A DNA stretch of 64,000 bases from positions 609,093-673,092 of the forward strand of contig JAQGDQ010000033.1 in assembly GCA_030141605.1 (NCBI GenBank), given 5' to 3'. The DNA comes from Tubiluchus corallicola (taxonomy: Eukaryota; Priapulida; Priapulimorpha; Priapulimorphida; Tubiluchidae). This document shows, piece by piece, positions 1 to 52,979 of this stretch (its first letter is position 1; each line of letters begins with the position of its first letter). The notes beneath the pieces were generated by a model, which saw only the letters and a program-made list of their open reading frames with translations, did not search any database and was not told the DNA's origin. The position numbers were made by a program, and so were the translations under genes.

Positions 1-3000
1 GATAACAGGTGAATTTTTTTCAGAACTCAGCCACCACCTAATCTTCCCGATGGTATCACTCACAAGCTTGCTAGTAACTATTATTACACACGTGATGGAA
101 GACACTCTATAGGGCCTAATGTTGTTGTGTACAGTGAACAGAAGAAACTAATTTCATCGGGAGAAACACCGTACGTTAGTTATCAGTTCTATGGGCTATA
201 TGGCATGGTGATGTGTAGATTTTGTTTTCCCTGCTAGTAGCTTATTAATTAGGGTTTCTCTTTGCTGTGGATAAGTGGCTCTAACTGACTGTGCAAACTA
301 GTATGAGATTTCAGATCTGCTTTAGCCATGTGACTTGATATTTCACATGGATAGCGCATGTGGCCTGATGCTGCAAGGTTTGTTGGAATCCTGGTTGATT
401 CAATCCCGGGAGTCTTCAAAACTCTAAATTTAGCTATTGATTAAAATAAAGAGAACTTCCTTTTGGCAAAATAAAGCTGAGAAAGTTTATCGCCCTCATT
501 TCCTCCCAACAGGAAACAAATCTTTTCTTTTCTATTCAGTTTTTGCTTTCCAGATTAAACTTTAGCTGCAGCATCATAGCTCTGTATTCTCAGCTGAATG
601 TTGTTTACTAGAGTGAACTATCTAGAATTCTAGATGCACAAGACTTATGTCTAATCACGTATTTACTTCTTTAAGGCTTTAAGCATTGACATTAGCAAAA
701 TTTTACATTGCATGACTGAAAAAAATACTATATTTCCAGTAACACACCAGTAATGAACACTGCATTAATTTTAGATACTAGACTTACAGAATTGTGCTCT
801 GGCAACTTAACTAAGTGGGAGATCACTTTTCAGTTATTTTTAAAAGTAAATAATTGTGGTACTGATTCTTTACTATTACATCTATGTGGAAACATTTACA
901 GTTCAGTTTTAGAACACTTTTCACTTTTGATTATACTGATGTGATAACAATAATACAGGTGTTATCATCAGTACTATCTTGTTACAAATTACTTTTTAAT
1001 ATTTATATCTAGGGGAGATGTGAAGGCACTACCCACGCCGGGAGCTTTACACCACTGGGACTGACAGACTTTATAGTATATAGTAGTTTTCACAAAACTA
1101 ATGCATATTTAAAAGCAGGACAGCTGAAGAACAACATTGGCATTTCCTTAATACATTGTAAAGCCATACATTATAGAGGCAGTACAAAGAATAATTATCG
1201 TATAGTTTAGAGAGATTACTTTTTGTTTTTTCACCTGTAATTCATGATCATTGTTTATGTAGTTAATTTCAGCAAATATAAGTTATTTGAGTATTTACGT
1301 AGTTATTTGAGTTTATACATAATTAAAAGTTCCATTACATCGTTTGTGTTTTGATGCAGGCACAAAAACCTAACATAGGGAAGGAATTTTTTAATGAAGT
1401 CTAAAACTATGACACTATTTTCATGCACATTTATAGTCATTTAATTACACTGAGTAACCAATCACTCTCTGCTAATACTAATTCTGATTCATTAAAAAGA
1501 AAATTAAAACGATACAGCTTCTTATGTAAAAATATCATCTATTTTTTTTTACAAAATTTTAGCAATAGACAAAAAGTTTGCTTTATACAACAAGTCATTG
1601 GAATTTCACTATTACAGCACTAGTTTTGTATTAAAATAAGCACCAAGATCAAGTTTACATATGCATGAATGGTGGCTTCACACAATAACTAATTGCATCA
1701 TTAGTGCAACTGCAACTAAATACAGCTAAAAACACAAGCTGTCAATGTTTTAAAAATAAAAATAAAAATTGGAATAATTACAATTTTATGAAAGACTGCT
1801 AACTATTACAAAACGTAATAATCAAACATATTTCAGGAATTTTTGAAGATTTTGCGAGTTACATGTTCAGTGTAGCCAGCTTCTGGCAACACACCATTAG
1901 AAATGTTCAGTTAACTTCAGTATATCATGCATCCTGCTTCAATTGGCAATAAAAAAACTGCTGTGACAATGTATTAAACAAAAGCCAATAGTGTAAAATC
2001 AGACAGTTAACTTAATTACATAATCACCTGACATGATTCAAGTCTTTGGTAGTCTCGTTAATTCATTCAAATTTATACAATTACAAAATAAATTATCAAT
2101 CTACATGCTAATTCTGTTGATTAGATTAAAACTAATCTACTTCAATGACTTATATGCAGGCTAAACTATAAAAAAATCTGACTACATAATAAAAAGCAAA
2201 AAACCTGTAAACCTGCAGCAAAATATTTTAGACCTGTTTGAAGAATATGACTTCAAATCAAGTGAAATTTGCAAGACAGAAAAGAATATTGATGAAAATC
2301 TACAATAATTGACCCCTGTTTTTCTGTTCCCAGTAATTAGAGACACATTAGCTTGCAATTATGAAAAGCCAAGTTGCATATATATATATATATATTATAT
2401 TAGACTCGAACTAGAAAGCAGTGACTGCCTTACGTGATTTTGATTGCTATGTGAAATTTTTGTTTCCAACATGTAGTACATGCAATTACAAAAACCAATA
2501 CAAATGATCTAATATACAGTAAAATAAATGTTGCATCGATGGTACTGCGATGTCGTCAACTTTGCCTGATTTTTTTATAATTGCCTGTCTGATCAACTTA
2601 ACTTAAAAACCTTACATAAATTATTGACTTTAGAGAAACGTTTTTCATCACCAGACTTTAGTTTTAACATGCAGCAGGGAGTATCCGAGATGAGCAACCG
2701 AGCTTTGCGTAACTCATTTGCAGCAGTAATACATTTCACAATGAGTATTGCAACACAACTATACTTCCTAATTCTCAACTCAGTTTTACAACAGGCTGAA
2801 TGAGCAAACACATCTGCTATAGACATCTTTTACTATCTACAACATTTATAGTTAAGTAAACCATTTAGTATTTTTAAGTACGTGTTGGAACTCGTACTTC
2901 AACATGTTGGAACACTTTTATCAGTGGAATACTAATTATAGCACTACGTTCTCGCATTGAAATGTAACAGAACAAGAAACAAAACTATGTACATAAATGA

Positions 3001-3052
3001 TTGTCTTCAACAACTATTATGCAAATTAACATCCAAAAATGGTAAGCCATTT
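1..3052. other. 3' flank of LYST, including probable 3' UTR
   Basis: AT-rich sequence without a convincing gene. The LYST 3' UTR should begin at 3052 and run downward. No minus-strand AATAAA is evident close by; ATTAAA-type hexamers occur near 1394 and 1439. A (TA)n tract lies at about 2372-2397. The minus-strand frame at 2593-2826 has no recognisable domain. Confidence 0.4.
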
Positions 3053-42905
<39,853 letters not shown>

Positions 42906-45479
42906 AATGGTGCTTGGGTTTTACATGGTCAAAAGTAACATGTCTCCATGATAACATCACCTACAATAAAGCTATGTTGATTAACCATCATGAAAATACA
43001 CAAGTAGCCAATAAATTACAATATGCACTTCTACAATGAAGTTACATTGACATGAAAATACACAACTTGCGGCACTTTCCTTTACAAGCCACTGTTCGAT
43101 CATTGCTACTTCCACATAATGTCAAGGGCAGGTAAGTTCATACTTAATTTTTATCAGATGCTAATGTTGATCTACATTGTATTTGCTGCTTAACTACAAA
43201 ACCTTTCAAACTTCTTCCATGACGTAAATTAACCCTTACCCAATAAATAAACAAAAACAGGACACTAGATGTAGTGATGTCTTGTTGTTTCAGCAGTTTC
43301 TACTTGCAGGTTTATTTTATTATAATTTATCAACTAATATAATATGGATTTTTCGCCACAAAAATGTTTGAAAAACTGACACTTGTTAGGCCATACTTCA
43401 TATTATTATCTCTTTCAGCTATCTTGTTACTACAGACACAACATACAATCTCTATCTGAAACAAAATAAAGTGAATTGACTATGAAAATTGACTCACATT
43501 TTCAAACCTATGCATATAAACTTTATTTTTACCAAAAAAATCAGTTTTCACAATCAATTAATCATCACAATCCAACACGTTGAGTTGTTAGCGATTAAAA
43601 TTGAAAGTACAAGTAGACAAGTTTCAACACTGAAATTGAAGAAGTATTTAACTTGAGCCTATTATTATGGAAGGATATAAAAGCACTGAAACTATGTAAT
43701 CAGGTCAAGTATTGTCAAAACACCAAAAAAATATTTTTGTTTGTTTAAATGTGCACTAAATCACAAATTTACAAAACAGTAATAAACTCAATGCCATTAA
43801 AAGAATGCAAGTGCAGCTTTAATCAAGTAATTCCTCCAGAAACAGCAAAGCTTTACATTATGCAGCTATTAAGAATAAAACATTCTGAAGCATTCACTCT
43901 CTAGGGATTAACTAGTTTATAACAGGATATTACATCAAGCACTTTTTCCTGCCTAAGGATAACTAGCTAAGACCAGCACTATACTAATATTTATGTGGGA
44001 CATCCATTACTAGCAGGATGTGCAGTTTTGAACACATAACACTGTAACTTTAGTAATCCAGTAACATTCAATCATTAACCTGACCACAAAGATTTAGAAA
44101 AATAGTACAAAATGCAGCAAGAAATATACAATTAATAATTTAATTAATGGTGCCATAACTAATGAGAGTACATATAGATACATGTGCAAGTAGGACTTGC
44201 AGCATTGAAATAAGGGAATAAAATTTGGACAATAAGATAGGGGTGGGTCATTCGGCAGAGGAATTACAGAATATGCATGCATTTCATGCACACTGTTGGA
44301 ATGTGCAAATACAAGATATCAATATCATGCAGTTATGCTCTACATAACTAACACGTGGTAAAACTTCTCACACTTGAGAAAAGTCATTTACAAAAGGGAA
44401 TTTAATAACAACTCCATGGTTATTTAATTTCACATCTCAAATTCATGATCCCCTTTGCGAAGGGTGTAGTGGCGGTAAAGACAAATATATGGAGTATGCT
44501 CACCTCTTTCTCTTCGTAATTTCGGTATACTTGCTTAAAACAAAGTAATAGCACTTCCATAAAGAGTATACCTATATACCCAAGACATTGTTCAAGACCT
44601 TGGTAATTGCATCTTGAGGCCAACGAACACCTGCTCAGGGGTCTGCTTTAGCGACTGAATGATGACGTTCAGAATGCATTTTTCTTCGTTTTTAAATATT
44701 TTATGATTTCGTAAATTGCGATGTATTAGTAATGGCAGTTGGCAACATATATCCTAATGATGGGCGACTAATAGATTAATCGAGATTACTCGGTTAAACT
44801 GGGTTGCTGGGAACAGAACATAGAGAAACGGGTGGGAAGTTGATGGTTCTGTCATTTTATTTTAAATATACATTTTAAATAACTGGAAGAGATATGATAA
44901 AACACAACAAGAACCACAAACGATTTATGTATTGCATAAGGGAGCAAAAAAATGTTATTTTAATTCAACTTTCAGTCCATTTTACAAGATGATTGCACTC
45001 TTAACTCATAAGTATTTATAGTAAACACCCGAACAAAACGTTGCATACCGTAGCATTACGAATGCTTGATTTACTGAAAAGTTTGTATTTCTTTTTCAGA
45101 TTTATCGAAACATGTCACGAAACAAAAAATAGAAAATGCTTTTTCAATTGATATCAAATTTGAGAACAATGTTAGTTCTTACTGCTTTATAATCAAAGAA
45201 TACTGAGGCATATTTTTTACAAAGTTTCCTGAAATTTAGCTGCCACTAGATAGTGAATTTTTTGCTATCGTACTTGCTTAAAACTTATTTTCTGTGACGG
45301 TGAAACACCCTGAGCCAGCAGTATCATTTTATTTTGCAACATACTTGTTTGTTTATCAGACGTCAGGCCACCAACAGACAGTAACACTAGCAGCACAGTC
45401 AGGCTTGGTTTTTTTTCTGCAAGCAGCGAATCGGCATTACTAGGTCGCCTCTGAAACCACTGAAAGTGGAGCCAAGCAA
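42906..45479. other. LYST 5' flank
   Basis: It should contain the non-coding first exon(s) and the promoter. A candidate 3' splice site (TTTATTGTAG) sits at about 42961. No TATA box, CpG cluster or conserved first exon could be identified by eye. Short open frames here (44094-44291, 44420-44623) show no domain. Confidence 0.35.
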
Positions 45480-46232
45480 ACTTTGCATTTGAGAATGTTT
45501 ATGACAGCAATTTTTCTGTATTTCAAAATATTTCATTTTTCATTTTTTGTATTTCAAGTTATTAGCAGAGGATCCGCAAATATTAAGGAAATTTTTGCGA
45601 ATGCGATACTCGACTCTCTCCACCTGTCAGAGGCAGGCACCTTTATAGGGTGCAGAGTCTATTTTTCAGTAATGCTAATCTTTTGGTTGTCTTTTCCCAC
45701 TTTAATGTCTTTATTTGTCTTTATCCTGTATTCAATGCATTCGTTCACTAGATTTCTGACTTCTAGCAATCCATCTTTTTCACTGCTCATTAATATATCT
45801 GAATTCATCATTTTTTTTCCATTTGCCATATCTGCCGCATTTAAGCATATGTTCCCCATACTCATAATCATATCATAATCTTCCCCACACACTGGGCATA
45901 ATACCTGATCCTTAAACTCATTCTTGTAGTTTCCTTTAATCATATTCAGTCTTATTTTCAATATATCTTTAACCTCTTCTGGCTTACATGTGTTTATGTA
46001 ATTTTGTCATTTCCACTCAGTATGTTTTAAAAATCTTAATTTAGAGCTGCTCCTGCATTTTCCTGCACATTCATTCTTTTTAAAACATTCACTTTCGATT
46101 CAGACTTTTTCATGACCTTTACCCTTTCTGCAGCCTCAACTACTTCATTATACCATGACCTTTCATGTGCACTGTTTATTTGCATTTCAAGCACCTCTAA
46201 TGCTAATCTCTTTGGTTTACTAATCAGTAAAT

Positions 46233-46352
46233 GTCTACGGCCATATCACGTTGAAAACACCGGTTCTCGTCTGATCACCGAAGTTAAGCAACGCAGAGCC
46301 TGGTTAGTACTTAGATGGGTCACTGCCTAGGAATACCAGGTGCTGTAGGCTT
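46233..46352 (+). rRNA. 5S rRNA-like sequence (SINE head, probably not a functional 5S gene)
   Basis: Full-length similarity to animal 5S rRNA with several substitutions relative to the usual animal consensus (for example TATCACGTTGAAAACACC near the 5' end and GGGTCACTGCCTAGG in the box C region). It has no T-run terminator right after the 3' end; sequence continues into the SINE tail. It is therefore best read as the 5S-derived promoter module of the retroposon. A solitary diverged 5S gene is the alternative. Confidence 0.7.
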
Positions 46353-46711
46353 GCGGGATGCCCAAACTGTATCTCAACACTAGGCGGAGTAGCTGCACAA
46401 GCAGCCAACGGCTAGAGGGCGGAGGAGTAAACCTTCCAAATCAGGAGTGGAGCCCCGAAGGCAAACCAGTGCAGCATGCTCACTGACTCTGGCAGCTCCT
46501 ACCGCCAACCTGGTGCCAAAGGTATTGCTCTTGTCTGGGCAATTCAGGATCTCCATACACCTTGCCCTGGCGTGTGCCCTGGAGAGGTCACTCCAGTGGT
46601 TCAAGGATCGGACTGCTCAGCCACAGTCGACGCTGCAGCTCCATCAATGTGATCAATAACCGACTCTCTTGGAACACACTCCATTGTCTTCCGAGACAGA
46701 AGGATGCCAAC
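46233..46711 (+). mobile_element. 5S rRNA-derived SINE (SINE3-like)
   Basis: The first ~120 bp (46233-46352) are recognisably 5S rRNA: start GTCTACGGCCATATCACGTT, box A-like AAGTTAAGCAACG and box C region CTGGTTAGTACTTAGATGGG through ACCAGGTGCTGTAGGCT. A GC-richer tail of ~360 bp without 5S similarity follows. The unit lies inside the LINE and is bracketed by imperfect 10-bp repeats (ATCAGTAAAT at 46223-46232, ATCAACAAAT at 46712-46721), consistent with a target-site duplication. The internal promoter would allow Pol III transcription; activity is not shown. Confidence 0.85.
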
Positions 46712-47111
46712 ATCAACAAATTCCGATAGATCATCAGTCTCCTATAATTCACTTTATGTTTTAGTGGCCATATGCCAATTCCAGTTACTAATCCCAGGTA
46801 TGGTGTTGATTTGCTAAGATTAAATAAGGTTTTTAAAGTGCTTGCTTGAATCATTTCTAATTTCTCCTAATCGACTGTTGTCAAATTTGACCATGTTTCA
46901 GAACTATTTAGCACTGCACTCACTGAAAGAACCTCGTATAGCATTAGTTCAACCCCTATTGAGCAATCTCCCACTTTCAGCTCACTTCCTATAGTATTGA
47001 TGTAACTAATTATCATCTTATGTTTCCCGGTTCGTTTTCCCAACATTGTTTCATAACTACATTTTGTGTTAATCCAATCTCCCAAATATTGGTATTCCTC
47101 TGCTTCCTTAA

Positions 47112-47629
47112 AGGACAACCGGATGACTGTGTAAACACGAGTTCAGAATAAAGAATGCTCTAAAATATTGAAAACTACAATAGCTCATTTTAAATCAAAG
47201 CTTAGATTAAATAATAATTACCTCGGATGCTCAAATTACCATAAACTTTCAAAGCTAAATGCGGCTCAGCGAATCTACTGAGATTGGCAGCAGCGCCTTT
47301 TTGTCACATTCGTGTGGCCGACAAATAGAAGGTGATACCATAATAAGCATGATCATGAACTGCAGTGTTAGTTTCTGACGTCGTATGATGTAAAGCCCAT
47401 TTTTCGTGACAAATGTGCTTGACGCGCAAGGGAAGATATGCCTGCCATTGCACAAACTATAGTTAGTTTCTAATGTAAGCAAACAGCTGTGTTCAGTTGC
47501 CGTTAATTAACTTTCTAAGCTAATTATTCAAATATAAGGAACAATTATTAACTCTTGTACGCAAGAAAATGTATATTTTGGACAGTAAATTAAAATGAGA
47601 TTGAGTCTAAACAATCGTCCGGTGTTCCT
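47112..47629 (+). mobile_element. TTAA-flanked MITE, copy 3 (518 bp, nested in LINE)
   Basis: Bounded by TTAA on both sides (47108-47111 and 47630-47633). Terminal inverted repeats are AGGACAACCGGATGAC at one end and the reverse complement of ATCGTCCGGTGTTCCT at the other. It shares its full internal sequence with copies 1 and 2. It interrupts the LINE reverse transcriptase frame, so it inserted after the LINE. Internally it has no coding frame of note. The TTAA target and short TIRs suggest a non-autonomous piggyBac-type element. Confidence 0.8.
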
Positions 47630-49262
47630 TTAATCTCTCCATTCCTTATCCTTAATGACTCACATAATACTGGAATCCTTTTTTTTGCTTCATGTTTGTT
47701 CTCATTCTCATATATTGTGTTTTCTGTATATTAAATGTTAATCTTTTACTTCTTTCCTTGACAGTATTTAATCACCTGTTCAATTTTGGTTTCTTGTCCT
47801 ATTTCCACAATATCATCATTCACTTCACTGTTAGTAATTTCTTTTATTTCCTCCTCACCTGCCATTTGTTCAACATGATTGAAAATTTGTTCAACCCTTG
47901 ATACTACCATTTGTTCGTATTCATCCTCTGTCAGAGTTGGAGTTAGCAATTCTTCATAACATTTTTTTTAATAATCATCTTAATTTTTTCCAAATCCTCT
48001 TGAATTTCACCCTGTCTCTCACTGCTATTGCTTCTTCTATTTTAGGCTTATCGATGCACTTATTAAATTCCCAAAACATCTGTTGGTTAATTTTTCCATT
48101 TACTGTAATTGTTTTAGCAGTTTTATTTATTCTATTTATTTGCTCTTTCTTTTGCATATTCCTCGTCATATTTTCTATTAGTTCAATTTTTATTTTAACT
48201 ATTCTTTTTCAAAGTCTTCTTTGTCAGTCATTTCATATTTTAACTTACGTCTTTCTTTATTTAACTTTCTTGACAGTTTACTTTCATATTTTTGTTTCTT
48301 TTTTGTCTCTTACCGCCGAAGCTTGATTAATCCACACATCGTATTTGCTCTGAAATGAAATGTTACTGCTCTAAACTTTGCTAAATCTTTGATCATCAGT
48401 TTCATTTTTGTATCTGTTCATTTTATTTTTATTAGACACTACTAATTTTTTTGTCTCAGCACTTTTATCTCTTTCATTTTGCTAATCTCAACCCAATCAA
48501 ATTCACTATATAATGTATTGTGGTCTGTGTATATAATTTTTTTCTCACCACTACCAGTCAGTCTGTACATTCCATACAGTTTTTGTCCGTCAACAAGTGT
48601 AAATTTATGTGCTTTTTCATCATTTGCACTTATTATAATATAATCAATAACAGATCTTTTCCCTGCTTCTTCTCTTGTCCAAATTCCTGAGCATTCTTGA
48701 GTTGCATTTAGTATTACTAGATTGTCTTTTTTAACTAAATTTAGTAACATTTTTCCCGCCCAAGTTATTTCATCATTATTATATTTAACAATATTTCCTT
48801 TGCATTAAAATCACCTATCAGCAAGCACTTCTGGTTTTTATTTTTTGCACTTGCTTTGGTATTTGTTTATACATTTTCTTCATTTCTTCTTTATCTGTCC
48901 TAATTTCCTGGGGTGCATACAATAATCCTACTCTTAATTTTACTTTTGAATTATCCATTACAATCCAAAATTGTCCTCCTAATTCATTATACTGGTCAGC
49001 CTTTATTGATACATTATTTAAGTTATTAATTGCTAATAATACCCCCTCAATATTTATTTCTATTCAGTTGGAACACTTTATAACCCTCAATTTTCACTAA
49101 TTCTTCTTCCCAAAATTAGTTCTCAACAATTCCTATAACACTAGGCTTTTTTCCCTTATCACTCCATGAAATTATTCTAACCTTGTTATTAAGTACTCAG
49201 CAATTTGAATATGCTACATTATAATTTTTAAACTTTTCTCTTTTTCTGAGATCTTTTCACTT

Positions 49263-50108
49263 TTATTTTTTTCTTAATTCCACATTTTTTCTTTTATTGC
49301 ACTGATTTCCCTCATTAAAAAATTAATCTGCTCAACAAGACTTTCATTTTGTGTCTTTTGTTCACTTTTATTTGCTTCTAGGGTTGTCTGCTGTCCTTCT
49401 CGTTCTTGTGCTCTTAGGTACCTCTTTTCATTGTCATTAAAAAATGTCTGTATCTGCACTTTCTATCATATTTGCATTCACAGTCATACTTATAATTCCA
49501 ACACAGGTTTGTCTTTTCCTTATTTTCCCCAGGTTTCAAGTAATGTCTAAATCTACTTTTCTTCCTCCTTACCAGATTCACTATGTTCTCTTGCCTCTTC
49601 ATTTGTTCTACCCCTACCCATTTTACCCAACAACAATTCTTCATTCATCTTTTGTAGGTCACTTGTGTGCCTGTTTAGGCAATTTATTCTATTTTCCGCT
49701 TATCAATTTCACTTATCAATTTTTCTAGTTGTTGTCTGAGCTGCACTGCTTCTTCTTTCAACTTTTTTATTTCGCTTTCACATTTCTTCATCTTCAAGGC
49801 AAACTCAGCCAATTGATCCATTTTTTTATTCACTTCTTGCTTCATTTTCTCTAAGTCATCTTTCAAATTTTCTACTTCCTTTCTTTGCATTATATTTCTT
49901 CTTTCAGGTTTTCTAATTGTGCTTCATTCAACAGCTGTGTATTTTTTTGCATTCCTATGCCTTTCTTTAACTTTTCCACTTCTTTTTCGCATTTACCGCA
50001 AAACCAGTGCAAAGTATCATTTATAACTAATGCACTTGCTCTGCCTACCACTTTATATGCTTTCTTTGACATGCCACTTTCTCTTTCACCAGACCTATTA
50101 GCAGGCAC
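49263..50108 (-). pseudogene. LINE ORF1-like region: PHD-like finger, coiled coils, CCCH-like cluster
   Basis: Several minus-strand frames in series. At 49890-50108 there is a Cys/His cluster LHWFCGKCEKEVEKLKKG, typical of the PHD-like start of some LINE first proteins. At 49684-49890 a Lys/Glu heptad-rich coiled coil follows. At 49414-49644 there is a Cys/His cluster CWNYKYDCECKYDRKCRYRH resembling a CCCH finger. At 49274-49459 there is a second coiled coil. Stops and frameshifts separate the pieces. The order and proximity to the endonuclease remnant support a retrotransposon nucleic-acid-binding protein rather than a host gene. Confidence 0.65.
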
Positions 50109-50382
50109 AATGTTTACTTTTCAAAACAGTACGAAAAACAACTACTAACAAAATATGATTAAAATTGTAAATTATATTTGTCTCCGTGTGTCGGTTTATA
50201 ACTTCAATAGAAAACCCCCTTTCACATAATAAAATGTCTATTGTTTTGACTATTTTTTAATGCAACTGTTTCTTTCCAGTATATTCTGCATGATGTTTAT
50301 GAAATGTTATTAAAGATGCCATAAAATAAAAAAAATTTCTGACTTGATGCTAGACACAGTACAGGTAAATTTATACAATACA

Positions 50383-50405
50383 TATATATATATATATATA
50401 TATAT
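50383..50405. repeat. (TA)n microsatellite
   Basis: Short pure TA run in the stretch between the LINE and transposon copy B (50151-50557); nothing else is recognisable in that stretch. Confidence 0.85.
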
Positions 50406-50557
50406 TGCATGATATATACTGCATACAAAGGCTAAAATTGGTTTAAAGTATTTTGAAAGTAATACAATTTAGATGATTAATGTAATTACAATTTTTTTAT
50501 TAGGATTGTGCACATGGTTTGATTTTTTTACATAATTATTGATAACTGATAATTATG

Positions 50558-51304
50558 CAGTAGCAGCCGCTTAATAGACTCACTTTGGGACCAACGTGTT
50601 TTGGCCCAATCCACCGACTGAACCTATTAACCGATGGGTGTAATATTAGTGCTATAGAAGTATGAGTCATCAGCTTATTATGCACAGCAAGGCTTTTAAT
50701 CAATTTTAGAAAAGAATTATGCCTAAATTCCTTTGTGCAGTTAAAAATTAGAAAAAAAGATTTTAAAATATTAATTTATATAAGTGAATTAACAATAAAT
50801 TAAAAAGTATACTTTTCTAAATCACACAAGTCTGAATTGGGCATGACTAAAACAGTTCTAAATCGTCTGCTCACTTACATTACTCCATGACATAGCCAGT
50901 AAATGTACTGTACCTGCATCTTTGACTATTAACTCATTAAGCCTGGAAATTCTTTGGAATTGCAGTGGATGAGCAGGTAACAGATTCAAAGCAAAACTGC
51001 TATGCTAGCGGATTAACGCATAATAAACACACCTGTTTACAAACAAAATGGTACTTAACATGATTGTTTCCACATATATAATGCAGGAGTAAAGATGACA
51101 TTAAAGTATGAAAGGCCGTTTGGGCACATACAATTGTCTTATTTTAACTACACGAAGGAAAAATATTGAGTCAATTAAGCGAAGTTATTTGAGTCAATTA
51201 CCGATAGTTTTTATGTACATTTGAATAGAAGCGGGTTCCAGGCATTTTGAGCCAATTAAGCAATTGAGTCTATTAACTGGGAGTCTATGAAGCGGCGACT
51301 ACTG
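50558..51304 (-). mobile_element. CAGTA-ended DNA transposon, copy B (intergenic, inverted to copy A)
   Basis: 747 bp between CAGTAGCAGCCGCTTAATAG and the complement of TATGAAGCGGCGACTACTG, with TA on the right flank. Internal blocks such as TTTTTATGTACATTTGAATA and CTGTTACCTGCTCATCCACT-like sequence are the reverse complement of those in copy A, so it sits in opposite orientation about 11 kb away. No coding frame is present. Confidence 0.75.
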
Positions 51305-52979
51305 TAACTGCACAATGGAATGTTTTCTACATTTTTGTTTTACATAGAAATCTATATCTGATGATATAATGATATAAATTAAAAATATATATATATATAT
51401 ATATATTTGATACTGATTATGCATGACTTTTTTCTTTTACGATCATTTGAGCATGAAATTAAATTGCATGTTATGTTATTGTCCCCAAGTTCATTGAGTC
51501 ATTAATTAACATTGATCTGTACGATTTGTACGATATCATAGAGAGTTATATTTTCTTATTTTTATTTCAACTTGAAATAAATTATTAATATTTAAGTCAA
51601 AATTATAGTAACAATTTTGTTAGTTTCTGGTAATTTTATTTTCGTTTTCTAGTTAAAAATTAGAAATTTTATGTATAGAAAAACACAGGCAAATGAAATA
51701 CATGATTTAATGAAATAATTTTTTTTCTTTTTTAATATTACTATAGTACATATATTTACGGTTTATATATATGTGTGTGCGTGTGTGTGTGGGGGTATAT
51801 ACTCCAGTGTATATACAATTAATATGTATTTACAGCACTGCATAATACTAATTTAATACTCAGCTTGGGGTGGCTGATTCGATATTAATATTTTTCGCCA
51901 CCCTTTCCCATTTGTTTGGCTTTTTTTAATTTATACCTATTTTTCTTTGTATTCCTATTGGGATGAAAAATAAATGATTTGATTTGCCAATACTAGAAAT
52001 TGCTGGAAAGGGTGCAAATGGCGGTGGACGTGATAAAAAGAAGAGGTTTGGAGATAATATTACGAAAAGAAGACTAAAGGAAAAAGGAGGATAGTGCTGG
52101 TGAAAAAGTTACTTGTGTCTCACACATGGACAGTCTGAATCAGATAGCGTGGACACCGTGGAAACAGCGCAGACCAGAAAGCAACCAAGTTTAAGACAAG
52201 ATATACAATAAAAAAACTTACGTACCATTTTAAAGCAGTTTTAACTATAACAGCAAGTAGCAAATAACAAAAACATAAAACATTATTATTGCAGGTTGTT
52301 CAGAAAACTTTTGCCCGTGTCAGCAAACTTTCAGTTTATCTGTCCTTTTCGCGTGGCGACACCTATCGACGCAAGAGCAAGTTAATAAACCAAGTTGCCC
52401 GAACCACAGATACGTGTGTGAACTCTTGTACTGTAAAATTACACGGCAGTATCAAGCATTCAAGACAGACTAATGTGTATCTCACTGAATCGATCTAACA
52501 AAATCAAAATACAGCCCAACGGTGCTGCTGTGAAATTGTAGTTAGCCAGCTATTGTGAATAAAACGTAGTTAAGAAAGTTTTTTCTAAAAGCCCTTGTGA
52601 GAGTCAATGATATTGTTTGTAATAAGAATCAACCCTCGAACAACATTTATTGCTTTTTAATCTACAATTAAAATATTGAGATCATTATATATATATATAT
52701 ATATATATATATAATCAAAATATGGGCATAAAATGCTTTGCATAAAAAAGTAAAAGAAATTAAAATATTTCTTATCTCCCACCATCCATCCGTCCGGTGC
52801 CTAAATCCCTTTTATATCAGGGCGAGTAACAACGTATATTGCACTTCTAGGCTATTTTCTACTCAAAAACGTTAAGGAGCACACGTATGCTTTCACCAAT
52901 GCTACTGCACAGCAAAACAAAATTTGTGTTTATAAATGTTATATCACCGTTACGCAGAGCTAAATATATATTACTCTTT
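51305..52979. other. Intergenic AT-rich stretch with simple repeats
   Basis: Contains (TA)n at about 51390-51406 and 52685-52712, and a TG/TA tract near 51767-51803. No gene is supported; a 69-codon plus-strand frame at 52289-52498 has no recognisable domain. Confidence 0.5.

Larger units (their letters stand above)
45659..48750 (-). pseudogene. LINE endonuclease-reverse transcriptase remnant
   Basis: At 48442-48750 the frame has SGIWTREEAGKRSVIDYIII followed by a DHN-like motif (YTDHNTLY), the C-terminal part of the APE-type endonuclease. Around 47746-47949 is NDDIVEIGQETKIEQVIKY, which resembles a degraded YADD palm motif. At 46867-47118 EEYQYLGDWIN and SETWSNLT match the RT thumb region, and STPYLGLVTGIGIWPLKHK follows at 46800. 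At 45659-45961 a final CPVC motif occurs. Multiple stops make it non-functional. Confidence 0.75.
45480..50150 (-). mobile_element. Decayed LINE (non-LTR retrotransposon) with two nested insertions
   Basis: Minus-strand element with a first open region (zinc finger and coiled coils), an endonuclease remnant, and a reverse transcriptase remnant with C-terminal Cys motif. Frames are broken throughout, so it is inactive. A TTAA-flanked MITE (47112-47629) and a 5S-derived SINE (46233-46711) split the RT region. The lower boundary is approximate because no poly(A) or target duplication could be fixed. The PHD-like finger plus EN-RT layout suggests a CR1/L2/Rex-type clade, but clade assignment is only a guess. 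Confidence 0.8.

Noticed and set aside
2593-2826. 77-codon minus-strand frame downstream of LYST
   Set aside because: No domain or splice context; lies in the probable 3' UTR.
46112-46659. Open frames across the 5S-derived SINE on both strands
   Set aside because: Explained by the non-coding SINE and the LINE boundary.
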